Below, in pieces: positions 27,163 through 35,047 of a stretch of 64,000 nt of DNA (positions are counted from its first letter, which is position 1; every line of letters begins with the position of its first letter). Made by a program: the position numbers and the translations under genes. The stretch lies in contig JAZROG010000056.1 in assembly GCA_045648605.1 (NCBI GenBank), positions 28,622-92,621 on the forward strand. Direction: 5' to 3'. A model generated the notes under the pieces. It ran no database searches, was not told the DNA's origin, and saw only the letters and a program-made list of their open reading frames with translations. This stretch comes from SIG710 sp045648605 (GTDB lineage Bacteria > Bacillota > Clostridia > Oscillospirales > CAG-272).

Positions 27163-28553
27163 TGAAAAATCAAAATCTTAAGAAGGACGATATCCTTACC
27201 GTCCGAATAAATGAGATAAATAATCTTGGAAGCGGCGTTGGAAAGCTTGATGATGGGTGCGTTATATTCATAAACGGCGCGGTGACGGGTGAGCTTGTAC
27301 GTGCAAAGCTTATCAAGGTAAATAAAAGCTTTTGCGTAGGAAGACTTGAAGAAATAATCGAGCCTTCGCCGTATAGGGAAAATTCCTTCTGCAATGCCCC
27401 TCTCTCCTGTGGCGGATGCGTTTATCGCCATGTAAAAAGAGAGCACGAGCTTGAGCTGAAAAAGAGCTATGTTGAGCATTCCTTCATAAAAGTGGGGCTT
27501 TCCGATGTCAAGGTAAATGACGTTCTTTGTCTCCCCGAAAGGTCGGGATACCGAAACAAGGCGCAGTATCCTATCGGAATGAGCAAAAACGGCGTTACCG
27601 CAGGCTTTTATGCCTCAAAAACTCACAAGATTATTCCCTCCCTTGATTGCGCGCTGCAGCCGAGGATCTTTTGCGAAATCCTTTCTTTTTTCTGTGATTT
27701 TGCAACAAAAAAAGGAATAAGCGTCTATGACGAGGAAAGCGGAAGAGGACTTCTCCGCCATCTTTATCTGCGGTATGGAAAAAACACCGATGAGGTAATG
27801 GTCTGTATCGTTATAAACGGCTCTTCCCTGCCTTTTTCGGATGAATTTTGCAAAGTGCTTTGCGAAAAATTCCCATCTGTTAAAAGCATAATGCTTAATA
27901 TAAACGAAAAAAACACCAATGTTGTGCTTGGAGAAAAATATATCACTCTTTTTGGCAAGTCTTATATAACAGATGTGCTTTGCGGAAAGAAATTCAATAT
28001 CTCTCCCGGCTCATTTTATCAGGTGAATCACGATTGCGCAGAGCTTCTTTATGAAACAGCCGCGTCTCTCGGTGGCTTTACAGGCAAAGAAACAGTCCTT
28101 GACCTCTACTGCGGAATAGGAACCATCGGTCTTTCCATTGCGGATAAGGTGGGCGAGGTGATTGGCATTGAGATCGTACCTGAAGCTGTGGAATGTGCAA
28201 AGGAAAACGCAAGAATAAACGGAATTGAAAATGCCAAGTTCTACTGCGGAGACACTTCCTCTGCCGAAAAGCTCCTTGAAAACGCTTCAAAAGTAAGAGG
28301 AACGCTTAAGCCCGATGCGGTCATAATCGATCCACCGAGAAAAGGAAGCACACCCGAGCTTATAAACTATCTTGCAAAGCTCGATGTGCCGAAAATCATC
28401 TATATTTCCTGCGACCCCGATACACTTGCAAGAGATTGTGTGATTTTTAGAGAATTGGGCTATTCAATAGGCACTGTTACTCCCGTTGATATGTTCCCCG
28501 CCACAGGGCATTGCGAAGCTGTTGTACAGCTTCGCCGCGATATAAATCCCTAA
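27162..28553 (+). CDS. RlmD/TrmA-family rRNA uracil-C5 methyltransferase
   Basis: A 463-aa enzyme. An N-terminal TRAM domain (about 8-65) is followed by a 4Fe-4S Cys set (CNAPLSCGGC at about 77-86), a SAM-binding block VLDLYCGIGTIGLSIAD and the catalytic nucleophile in YISCDPDTLARD (about 418-429). The family (RumA/YefA type) makes m5U1939 or m5U747 in 23S rRNA; the target here is not decided. It begins at TAATG overlapping the previous stop. No terminator precedes the downstream repeat element. Confidence 0.93.
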   Translation: MKNQNLKKDDILTVRINEINNLGSGVGKLDDGCVIFINGAVTGELVRAKLIKVNKSFCVGRLEEIIEPSPYRENSFCNAPLSCGGCVYRHVKREHELELKKSYVEHSFIKVGLSDVKVNDVLCLPERSGYRNKAQYPIGMSKNGVTAGFYASKTHKIIPSLDCALQPRIFCEILSFFCDFATKKGISVYDEESGRGLLRHLYLRYGKNTDEVMVCIVINGSSLPFSDEFCKVLCEKFPSVKSIMLNINEKNTNVVLGEKYITLFGKSYITDVLCGKKFNISPGSFYQVNHDCAELLYETAASLGGFTGKETVLDLYCGIGTIGLSIADKVGEVIGIEIVPEAVECAKENARINGIENAKFYCGDTSSAEKLLENASKVRGTLKPDAVIIDPPRKGSTPELINYLAKLDVPKIIYISCDPDTLARDCVIFRELGYSIGTVTPVDMFPATGHCEAVVQLRRDINP

Positions 28554-28557
28554 AGTG

Positions 28558-28715
28558 ATTTGCGATATACGCCTTGCGGCGTGCGATATACCATGGTGCG
28601 ATATGCACTGCGGTGCGCATAAAGGGATTTATATCATATCGCAACCGAGCAAAGTGAGGTTATATCGCATTTGAATAAATATATCGCACGAGCAAAGCGA
28701 GTATATCGCAAAGGA
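28558..28715 (+). repeat. hairpin array built on GCGATATA units
   Basis: Seven copies of an 8-mer occur: three as GCGATATA (28562, 28583, 28598; the last is truncated) and four inverted as ATATCGCA (28636, 28662, 28681, 28703). Unit spacing is mostly 15-26 bp. Between copies lie small palindromes: CGCC-TTG-GGCG-like, CCATGG, GCAC-TGCG-GTGC, ATTT-GAAT-AAAT, and GAGCAAAGTGAG / GAGCAAAGCGAG. The element fills the gap between rlmD and the four-helix gene. Confidence 0.85.
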
Positions 28716-28724
28716 GACATTAAA

Positions 28725-29072
28725 ATGAATGATAAAACAATAAAAGAATTGGCAGTTGAGTTAACGGTTGAAACAACAGCAATATGTGATAATATTAAAG
28801 GGAGAAATGTTTTTGTTAATCAATTATTACGCTCATGCTCTTCAATTGGAGCAAATACACATGAAGCTAAATATGCACAAAGCAAAGCAGATTTTATCAG
28901 CAAAATGGAAATAGCTCTTAAAGAGTGTTATGAAACGGAATATTGGCTCGAAATACTTTTCAAAGTTAATGCACTTTACGCGATAACATATAAATCCTTG
29001 ACAAACAAATGCGGAACTATAAGAAGAAAACTTATTGCATCTATTACGACTGCAAAAAATAAAAATGAATAG
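28725..29072 (+). CDS. four-helix-bundle (S23/IVP-type) protein
   Basis: A 115-aa helical protein of the 23S-rRNA-intervening-sequence/four-helix-bundle family. It shows the family blocks QLLRSCSSIGANTHEAKYAQ (about 34-53) and FISKMEIALKECYETEYWL (about 58-76). Members bind nucleic acid; relatives include Avd of diversity-generating retroelements. There is no rRNA gene or reverse transcriptase here. The start at 28725 follows AAAGGAG. The gene is much more AT rich than its upstream neighbours and its 3' end overlaps the HNH gene. Confidence 0.85.
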   Translation: MNDKTIKELAVELTVETTAICDNIKGRNVFVNQLLRSCSSIGANTHEAKYAQSKADFISKMEIALKECYETEYWLEILFKVNALYAITYKSLTNKCGTIRRKLIASITTAKNKNE

Positions 29073-29649
29073 TATCATAAAAAAAGAAAAAGGCGACATA
29101 ATTTCAAACATTATTGAAATGCTTATTGATGATGATAAAAGTTCAGCAAAATCAATAATTATAAAAGAATATCCGCATATTACTTATGATGTAGAAAAAC
29201 GTAGATATACTATAGCTCAAAAAATGGAACAATTTATAAGAGATGGATTTATTGACAGATATACAGGGCAAAAACTTTTAAATCCGGGCATTCTTAAAAT
29301 ATTATCAACATATTTTCCTAATGAATTTCCTTTCCACCATCATTGGAAGATGTCAGAAACACACATTGCATATTGGGAATTGATTCCTACCATTGACCAT
29401 ATATATCCCATTGCCAGGGGTGGAAATGAAGATAAAAACAATTGGGTTACAACTTCTATGAAAAACAATTCTATTAAAAGCAACTATACAATAGAAGAAA
29501 TACATTGGACACTATATCCTCAAGGCAATATAAAAGATTGGGATGGCTTGTCAAAATCTCTTATAAAATTGGTTGATAACAATAAAGACCTTTTAAAAGA
29601 TAGCTACATAAAGGCTTGGTACACCATTTCGAAAAAACTACTAAAATAA
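29065..29649 (+). CDS. HNH endonuclease-like protein
   Basis: A 194-aa protein with an HNH core near residues 111-140: IDHIYPIARGGNEDKNNW, then a third position as Asn (MKNNS), an HNN-type variant. A helical N-terminal half lies upstream (about 1-90) with HHHW before the core. The start ATG lies inside the end of the four-helix gene (ATGAATAG), suggesting translational coupling. It is AT rich. Without a recombinase or intron around it, it could be a stand-alone nuclease, a homing type or a defence component. Confidence 0.75.
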   Translation: MNSIIKKEKGDIISNIIEMLIDDDKSSAKSIIIKEYPHITYDVEKRRYTIAQKMEQFIRDGFIDRYTGQKLLNPGILKILSTYFPNEFPFHHHWKMSETHIAYWELIPTIDHIYPIARGGNEDKNNWVTTSMKNNSIKSNYTIEEIHWTLYPQGNIKDWDGLSKSLIKLVDNNKDLLKDSYIKAWYTISKKLLK

Positions 29650-29711
29650 TATTATCACACATTCAACACAAAAATTTCGAAGCTATTATCTTAGGTATAA
29701 AGGAACACACT

Positions 29712-30386
29712 ATGAAAAAGAAAATATATATCATCCTCACCGTTATGATTTTTGCCATCGCGGTATGCTTTATTGATGCGGTGATACATCCGAACTATTT
29801 TGTAAAAATACCAATAAAGATACTTTTCTTCCTCGCACTTCCATTGCTTTTCTTCGTAAAAAACAAAGAAGATTTCGGGGACTTCAAGAAGCTTTTTGTT
29901 TTTAAGAAAAAAGGTGTTTTAACCGCGCTACTGCTTGGCATCGGTATTTATGCCGTTATAATCGGCGGGTATTTCGTAACAAGAAGCATCATTGATTATT
30001 CAAATATAACCACTTCTCTTGGCGACAGCATGGGAATAAATGCCGGGAATTTTCTTTGGGTATCGCTTTATATCTCACTTATGAATTCCTTTCTCGAAGA
30101 ATTTTTCTTCCGCGGATACGGTTTCATGACACTAAAAAAGCACACCTCAAAAAAGGTGGCTTACGTCTTCAGTTCGGGGATTTTTGCCTTATATCATGTT
30201 GGTATGCTTATCGGTATGTTTGATTTCGGTGCCCTTGCCCTGCTCCTTTTCGGGCTTATTATCGGCGGCTGTATCTTCAATTATTTAAACGAAAAGCTCG
30301 ATTGCATTTACCCATCATGGTTTGTACATATGTTCGCAAATTTTGCCATCAATACCGTCGGCTTCATCCTTTTTGGTATCATTTAA
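29712..30386 (+). CDS. CPBP family intramembrane metalloprotease
   Basis: A 224-aa membrane protein with about seven TM helices. The Abi/CPBP motifs are present: LEEFFFRGY (EExxxR, about 130-138), ALYHVGML (FxxxH) and HMFANFAIN (HxxxN near the C-terminus). In related bacteria CPBP proteins process prenylated peptides or protect producers from bacteriocins. The start follows AAGGAACAC; a longer frame upstream lacks an SD. It ends 22 bp before a shared terminator. Confidence 0.87.
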   Translation: MKKKIYIILTVMIFAIAVCFIDAVIHPNYFVKIPIKILFFLALPLLFFVKNKEDFGDFKKLFVFKKKGVLTALLLGIGIYAVIIGGYFVTRSIIDYSNITTSLGDSMGINAGNFLWVSLYISLMNSFLEEFFFRGYGFMTLKKHTSKKVAYVFSSGIFALYHVGMLIGMFDFGALALLLFGLIIGGCIFNYLNEKLDCIYPSWFVHMFANFAINTVGFILFGII

Positions 30387-30407
30387 GAAGAAGTAAATAT
30401 TTCGCCC

Positions 30408-30438
30408 AAAAAAGCACTTCTTGCGAAGTGCTTTTTTT
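30408..30438. terminator. bidirectional terminator, CPBP gene / tRNA-Arg
   Basis: AAAAAAGCACTTC-TTGC-GAAGTGCTTTTTTT. The T tract on each strand can end the CPBP transcript and the minus-strand tRNA. Confidence 0.9.
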
Positions 30439-30515
30439 GGCCCGCCCAGGGGGATTTGAACCCTCGACCCACAGAATCGGAATCTGGTACTCTATCCGGG
30501 CTGAGCTATGGGCGG
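30438..30515 (-). tRNA. tRNA-Arg (CCG)
   Basis: Folds as a cloverleaf: 7-bp acceptor CCGCCCA/TGGGCGG, discriminator G, encoded CCA, T-loop TTCAAAT, anticodon loop TTCCGAT giving anticodon CCG. The T-stem holds one A-C mismatch and the top pair of the anticodon stem is C-U, so pairing is slightly weak. It lies on the minus strand, convergent with the CPBP gene. Confidence 0.82.
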
Positions 30516-30655
30516 ATGGGTATATTTTACCATAAAATCATGTTTTTGTAAAGTCCTTTTTGCGGAATAAATACTTAAATTTATGATAATAATAGACAAA
30601 GAAAGAGTAAAAAAGCCAAATCAAAAAAATATTTTGAGAAATTTCAAAAAAACTA

Positions 30656-30684
30656 TTGACAAATCATTCCAAATCTGTTATAAT
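30656..30684 (+). promoter_or_regulatory. sigma-A promoter of tRNA-Gln
   Basis: TTGACA (30656-30661), 17 bp, TATAAT (30679-30684), start point about 8 bp before the mature tRNA. Both boxes are consensus, as expected for a stable RNA. Confidence 0.9.
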
Positions 30685-30698
30685 ATCTTCCGTTGCGA

Positions 30699-30774
30699 TG
30701 GGGCATCGCCAAGCGGTAAGGCAACGGACTCTGACTCCGTCATTACCTAGGTTCGAATCCTAGTGCCCCAGCCA
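30699..30774 (+). tRNA. tRNA-Gln (CTG)
   Basis: Acceptor TGGGGCA / TGCCCCA, discriminator G and encoded CCA, T-arm CTAGG-TTCGAAT-CCTAG, anticodon loop CTCTGAC giving CTG. All stems pair. Confidence 0.95.
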
Positions 30775-30806
30775 AAAAAATCCAACTCGTAAGAGTTGGA
30801 TTTTTT
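30775..30806 (+). terminator. tRNA-Gln terminator
   Basis: AAAAAATCCAACTC-GTAA-GAGTTGGATTTTTT begins directly after the CCA end. Confidence 0.93.
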
Positions 30807-30905
30807 CATTTGTGCCGTCAGGCACAACATCATTTGCCAAAATGGCAACATCATTTTGAGCAAAGCGAAAACATCATTTCCGCTCGCGGCTGCATCCAAT
30901 GAAGT
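30807..30905 (+). repeat. hairpin array built on CATCATT units
   Basis: CATCATT recurs at 30828, 30849 and 30872, with degenerate copies at 30807 and 30893, at 21-23 bp spacing (about two helical turns). Each gap is a small hairpin: GTGCC-GTCA-GGCAC, TTGCCA-AAA-TGGCAA, TTTTGAGCAAAGCGAAAA, CCGC-TC-GCGG. The layout copies that of the array at 28558 with a different spacer word; both contain GAGCAAAGCGA. Confidence 0.8.
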
Positions 30906-30957
30906 TACACCACGCGCAAACGGAATCATAACCATAGATATATTTTTAAATTTGGGG

Positions 30958-30986
30958 TTGATTTTCTTCACCTCTCTTGCTATAAT
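30958..30986 (+). promoter_or_regulatory. promoter of EamA-type transporter gene
   Basis: TTGATT (30958-30963), 17 bp, TATAAT (30981-30986), 40 bp before the start codon. Confidence 0.75.
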
Positions 30987-31025
30987 AATGTGCAGTTATT
31001 GATTTTATCAAAAAAGGATTTTTTC

Positions 31026-31913
31026 ATGTTAGGTTATCTTTTTATTTTCATTTCAGTTGCCTTTAACATTACAAAGGGGTTTGGAACAAAGATGGTGAGC
31101 GAATCGGTAAAAACGCTCCGTGATAATCTTGATATCAGCCTTTACCGCAATGCGCTTTGCTGTGTTTTTTCATTCATAACGGCAATTCTTGTGGGCGGAG
31201 TAGGCTTTTCTTTCAACGTCACCGAGTTCATCATCAGCGCTATCGCCGGAATCACAATGGCAATATTCATTTCAAGCTGGCTCTTTACAATAAAATCAGA
31301 TTCTTTTATGCTTGTCAGCGCTTGCGCATCATCAAGCTTTATCGTTCCTGCTATCATCGGTATATTTTTTCTCGGTGAAAAGATAACTCTTAATAAGATA
31401 ATTGCTTTTGTTATCATTGTTTTTGCTCTCTTTTTCTTGCTTAAATACAATACAAAGCTCAATGGTAAAATCTCTCTGAAATCGCTGATTCTTCTTGCTG
31501 TGGTACTGCTTTCACAGGGGATAAATCAGGCAATGCAGAAGATATATACCTATAATTTTCCCGATAAGGATGTCAGCCACTATACCTTTTATGCCTCGGT
31601 CTTTACAGTCCTTGCGATACTTATTATGATGCCATTCTCAAAAAGGGACAAGTCTGCAGAAAAGGCTACTGCTCTTCTTTATCCCAAGGTGTTTTTCTAT
31701 GCAACCGTCATGGCACTTGCACTTTTCGGAAATACATATTTCCAAACACTTGCCTCAAGAAGCGTTGATGCGCTGATTCTCTATCCGCTTTCAAGCGTAC
31801 TTTCTCTCGGAGGTGCTTCCGCAATGTCTGCTATCCTCTTTGGCGAAAAGATGAACAGGGACAGCATAATCGGTGTTATTCTGGTTTTTGTTGCACTACT
31901 TTTTGCAAGATAA
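31026..31913 (+). CDS. EamA/DMT-superfamily transporter
   Basis: A 295-aa protein of ten TM helices in two five-helix repeats, the drug/metabolite transporter layout. FLGEKITLNKIIAFVIIVFALF (split by the repeat boundary) and LFGEKMNRDSIIGVILVF are the repeated EamA end-of-domain blocks, at about 119-140 and 275-292. The substrate is unknown. The start at 31026 follows AAAAAAGGA; it is a single-gene unit ending at a hairpin shared with sigF. Confidence 0.82.
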   Translation: MLGYLFIFISVAFNITKGFGTKMVSESVKTLRDNLDISLYRNALCCVFSFITAILVGGVGFSFNVTEFIISAIAGITMAIFISSWLFTIKSDSFMLVSACASSSFIVPAIIGIFFLGEKITLNKIIAFVIIVFALFFLLKYNTKLNGKISLKSLILLAVVLLSQGINQAMQKIYTYNFPDKDVSHYTFYASVFTVLAILIMMPFSKRDKSAEKATALLYPKVFFYATVMALALFGNTYFQTLASRSVDALILYPLSSVLSLGGASAMSAILFGEKMNRDSIIGVILVFVALLFAR

Positions 31914-31939
31914 TGTTTATAAGTTTGGTTCAAAATTGT

Positions 31940-31975
31940 AGAGACAGAGCGTTATAGCTCTGCCTCTTTCTTTTA
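31940..31975. terminator. terminator between eamA-like gene and sigF
   Basis: AGAGACAGAGC / GCTCTGCCTCT stem with one mismatch and T-rich tail on the plus strand. It overlaps the last codons of sigF. Confidence 0.7.
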
Positions 31976-32740
31976 TGCAAGCTCATCACGGAGAAAAGCA
32001 AAAATTTTCTTTTCCTCTCTTGAAACCTTCACCTGAGAAAGTCCGAGAGCATCTGCGGTCTCCTGCTGGGTATAATCCCGATAGTACCGAAGAAGAACTA
32101 TTCTGCGCCATAGAGGCTGCATTTTTGATATTGCTTGCGAAAGTGCGATATTTTCGCAAAGCCTTTCCATCTCGGTGCTGCTGTCAACATCGGCAATAGT
32201 CCCCTCAAGGGTCATTCCATCCTCACCGTAAATAAAATCCGAGAGCGAGCTTACGGGAGTTATGGAATCGAGTGCCACCGCCGCCTCGGAAACACTGACG
32301 CCGCAAAGGGATGCAAGCTCATCGATATGCGGATCTCTTCCCTCGCTTGACATAATATCATTTTTAGCCTTCAGAAGCTGAACGCCAAGCTTTTTATAGC
32401 TTCGGCTGACCTTGATTATTCCATCGTCACGAAGATATCTTCTGATCTCTCCGATTATAAGCGGTACTGCATAAGTTGAAAAAACAGTACCTCTTTCAAG
32501 ATCAAAGCTCCTTATTGCCTTGAGCATTCCTATGGTGCCTATCTGAATTAGATCCTCATATTCAAGACCTCTGTCCCGAAATTTTGCGGCTATGCTTCGA
32601 ACAAGCCCCATATTGCTCTTTATAAGCTCCTCGGTTGCCCTCTCGTCCCCCTCCTGCGCAAGTGCTATCAGCGATTTGTTTTTTGAATATCCGTTTTCAG
32701 CCAAATCCTCCACCTCACCAAATCGGTTATCGGTACTCAT
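31973..32740 (-). CDS. sigF: sporulation sigma factor F
   Basis: A 255-aa sigma-70 family factor that starts forespore transcription. Region 2 contains EDLIQIGTIGMLKAIRSFD (about 62-80) and FSTYAVPLIIGEIRRYLRD. Region 3 follows, then region 4 with the helix-turn-helix YTQQETADALGLSQVKVSR (about 222-240). It is the third gene of the classic spoIIA operon, 2 bp after spoIIAB, and is held inactive by SpoIIAB until SpoIIAA is dephosphorylated. Confidence 0.96.
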   Translation of the reverse strand: MSTDNRFGEVEDLAENGYSKNKSLIALAQEGDERATEELIKSNMGLVRSIAAKFRDRGLEYEDLIQIGTIGMLKAIRSFDLERGTVFSTYAVPLIIGEIRRYLRDDGIIKVSRSYKKLGVQLLKAKNDIMSSEGRDPHIDELASLCGVSVSEAAVALDSITPVSSLSDFIYGEDGMTLEGTIADVDSSTEMERLCENIALSQAISKMQPLWRRIVLLRYYRDYTQQETADALGLSQVKVSREEKKIFAFLRDELA

Positions 32741-32742
32741 TC

Positions 32743-33189
32743 TTATCTCCTGCTTGAAAGCCTTTTCATGAGCTGAACCGTGGTGCCTTTGCCAATCCTT
32801 GAGCGTACCTTCATTTCATCCATAAAGCTTTCCATAACAGTGAAGCCCATTCCGCTTCGCTCATCCTGTGGCGCACCCGTATAAAGCGGAGTTTTTGCAA
32901 GCTCGATATCCTCTATCCCCTTGCCCTTGTCCTTTATTTCCACCAAAATTATGCGCCCTTCAAGAATTTTTACCGATATGTAGATCTCACCGATAGAATC
33001 GGGGTATGCGTGGACTATGCAGTTGGTAACCGCCTCGGAAACCGCACATTTTATATCCGCAAGCTCTGTGGTATTTGGGTCTGCCTGTGCCGCAAAAGCC
33101 GCCACCATCGACCTTGCCGCCGATTCGTTTACAGAAAGGGACGGAAAATTCATTTTTATTGAGTTTATCACCTTATTTTTTGCCTTCAT
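32743..33189 (-). CDS. spoIIAB: anti-sigma-F factor / protein kinase SpoIIAB
   Basis: A 148-aa GHKL-fold kinase that binds SigF and phosphorylates SpoIIAA. N-box AVSEAVTNCIVHAYP (about 46-60), G1 box IKDKGKGIEDIE and G2 box ERSGMGFTVMESFMD are intact. It overlaps spoIIAA by 17 bases. Confidence 0.96.
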   Translation of the reverse strand: MKAKNKVINSIKMNFPSLSVNESAARSMVAAFAAQADPNTTELADIKCAVSEAVTNCIVHAYPDSIGEIYISVKILEGRIILVEIKDKGKGIEDIELAKTPLYTGAPQDERSGMGFTVMESFMDEMKVRSRIGKGTTVQLMKRLSSRR

Positions 33190-33526
33190 TTGCTTTCACC
33201 TCTCTTTTTTCAATTCTTATTATCTTCTCCATTCCCGCAAGGGAGAGAATTCTTTTCGCTCCCGGCGAAGGGTTTAGCACCACCGTTTCTCCTCCAAGCT
33301 TTGTCATAAGAGAAAACCGCCCCATTATAAGTCCAAGTCCCGAGCTGTCCATAAAATCAACCCTTGACAGATCAATATACAGAGTCCTTGGCCTTTTCTT
33401 CATCAGAGCCTCGTCTATCTCGTGACGGAGCACTGCAGCGCTGTGGTGGTCGATCTCCCCCACAAGACTTAAGGTAAATCTTTCCTTCTCCTCATCATAG
33501 AGGGAAATATACAATTCCTTTTCCAT
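33173..33526 (-). CDS. spoIIAA: anti-sigma-F factor antagonist SpoIIAA
   Basis: A 117-aa STAS-domain protein. VDFMDSSGLGLIMGR (about 56-70) contains the serine phosphorylated by SpoIIAB. The start at 33526 follows AAGGAG; an in-frame ATG at 33568 has no SD and a sequence unlike STAS. First gene of the operon. Confidence 0.95.
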   Translation of the reverse strand: MEKELYISLYDEEKERFTLSLVGEIDHHSAAVLRHEIDEALMKKRPRTLYIDLSRVDFMDSSGLGLIMGRFSLMTKLGGETVVLNPSPGAKRILSLAGMEKIIRIEKREVKANEGKK

Positions 33527-33589
33527 TTTACATCTCCTTTTGTTTTTCTTCTGTGCATATTTTATCACCTTTCATGGGAAAAATTTGTC

Positions 33590-33618
33590 ACATTCTGCGT
33601 TTATGATAAATTTTCTGA
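33590..33618 (-). promoter_or_regulatory. possible sigma-H promoter of spoIIA operon
   Basis: On the minus strand TCAGAAAAT (33618-33610), 11 bp, GCAGAATGT (33598-33590), each one mismatch from the sigma-H pattern RNAGGAWWW / RNNGAATWW. Sigma-H control of spoIIA is known in Bacillus; here it is inference. Confidence 0.4.
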
Positions 33619-33624
33619 AAAAAC

Positions 33625-33653
33625 TTGCTTTTATATGAATTTTGTGCTATACT
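33625..33653 (+). promoter_or_regulatory. promoter of capA-like gene
   Basis: TTGCTT (33625-33630), 17 bp, TATACT (33648-33653), 26 bp before the start codon. Confidence 0.65.
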
Positions 33654-33679
33654 TATGGATATAAAAGAGAGGTATCGCA

Positions 33680-34912
33680 ATGAAAAAAATTAAAATTCTC
33701 CCAATTCTTCTTGCTTTTCTTCTGCTTCTTCCCTCTTGCACAGCAAGCGACAGAAAAAGAGCACAGACAAATGAAATAATAAATAGGGATCAAATACTTA
33801 ATATAGAGATGCCAAGCGAAAAGGATGTTTTCGGCGAAACGAGAATAAGCTTTGCAGCGGCAGGCGATAACATCATTCACGAGGCAGTATTTACCGATGC
33901 AAAAAATAATGCGGCGGTCTATGCTTCAAGCACAGGCATTGCCACAAAATACCGCTTTACAGAGATGTATGAGGGTATTGCGGACATAATTAAAAGCGCG
34001 GATATTTCATATGTAAATCATGAAACACCCGTTGCGGGCGAAAGCTTTGGAATCAGCGGTTATCCCGATTTCAATGCTCCCTCCGAGATAGGAAATGACC
34101 TTTCGGAGGTTGGCTTTGACATTATCAACATTGCCAATAACCATATGCTTGATATGAAGGAAAAGGGTCTGCGCAATTCAATAAGCTATTGGAATGAAAA
34201 ATCCGCCACACACGGAATCACCATGATAGGGGGATACACAAAGGACGATTATGATTCCATCAGATTCATAGAAAAGGACGGAGTTAAGATCGCGCTCCTC
34301 TCCTATCTGACATTTGTTAACGACTCACATAAAAATTCTCTTTCATCATCAAGTGAGCTTATTATTCCCTATGCAAATAAGAACACTATGACACGTCAAG
34401 TTGACATTGCAAAGGAAAACGGTGCCGATATCATTATCGTTTCCATGCACTGGGGAACGGAAAATGACCTGAAGCCAAGGCAATCCCAGAAGGATTACGC
34501 AAATCATCTTGCAGCTCTCGGAGTTGACGTTATATTGGGCACACACTCTCACACCCTACAGCCTGTGGAGTGGATAGAGGGCGAGAACGGACACAAAACG
34601 CTCTGCGCATATTCTCTCGGAAACCTCCTTTCAACAATGCACTATAATGAATATATGGTTGGTGGCATCCTGACATTTGACATTGTGGAGGATGATATGG
34701 GCGCAAGGATTGAAAACCCGATGCTTATCCCCACTATGTGCCATTACAGCATGACACGCGACAGTCTGAAGCTTTATACCCTTGAAAATTACACCGAAGC
34801 GCTTCTGAAATCCCATGGCTCACAGTTGCAAAGAGCTTTTACCATGAACACTTTACTTGATCGTTTGAAAAATACCGTTTCAAGTGAATTCTTGCCCGAA
34901 GCCTTCAAATAA
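33680..34912 (+). CDS. CapA family lipoprotein
   Basis: A 410-aa protein with a lipoprotein signal (lipobox LLPSC, Cys20) and a calcineurin-like CapA/PgsA domain. Metal-site blocks: AAGDNIIHEAV (about 60-70), YVNHETPVAG, NIANNHMLDM, VSMHWGTEND and LGTHSHTLQPVEW. Family members act in poly-gamma-glutamate synthesis or cell-surface polymer processing; no other cap genes are near. It has an own promoter and terminator and runs divergently from the spoIIA operon. Confidence 0.88.
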   Translation: MKKIKILPILLAFLLLLPSCTASDRKRAQTNEIINRDQILNIEMPSEKDVFGETRISFAAAGDNIIHEAVFTDAKNNAAVYASSTGIATKYRFTEMYEGIADIIKSADISYVNHETPVAGESFGISGYPDFNAPSEIGNDLSEVGFDIINIANNHMLDMKEKGLRNSISYWNEKSATHGITMIGGYTKDDYDSIRFIEKDGVKIALLSYLTFVNDSHKNSLSSSSELIIPYANKNTMTRQVDIAKENGADIIIVSMHWGTENDLKPRQSQKDYANHLAALGVDVILGTHSHTLQPVEWIEGENGHKTLCAYSLGNLLSTMHYNEYMVGGILTFDIVEDDMGARIENPMLIPTMCHYSMTRDSLKLYTLENYTEALLKSHGSQLQRAFTMNTLLDRLKNTVSSEFLPEAFK

Positions 34913-34946
34913 AAAAGGTGCTGAACAGCCGTTCAGCACCTTTTTT
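34911..34946 (+). terminator. capA-like terminator
   Basis: AAAAAAGGTGCTGAAC-AGCC-GTTCAGCACCTTTTTT, a perfect 16-bp stem. Confidence 0.95.
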
Positions 34947-34988
34947 AACAATGCAACCGTCAGTTGCTAAATTTCCAAGGAAAGTTTA

Positions 34989-35017
34989 TAGACATTTGGG
35001 CGGTTTTGTGCTATAAT
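34989..35017 (+). promoter_or_regulatory. promoter of XRE regulator gene
   Basis: TAGACA (34989-34994), 17 bp, TATAAT (35012-35017), 30 bp before the start codon. Confidence 0.7.
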
Positions 35018-35047
35018 TTATTCGGAAAAACAGTATTGGAGGACATT

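Noticed and set aside
28558..28715. Possible CRISPR array
   Set aside because: The repeated word is only eight bases, occurs in both orientations, and the gaps are palindromic and of uneven length; no cas gene is present.
28725..29072. Diversity-generating retroelement (Avd-like four-helix protein)
   Set aside because: No reverse transcriptase, template repeat or variable repeat is found nearby.
30807..31010. Small gene between tRNA-Gln and the EamA-like gene
   Set aside because: The open frames are artefacts of the CATCATT hairpin array and have no ribosome-binding site.
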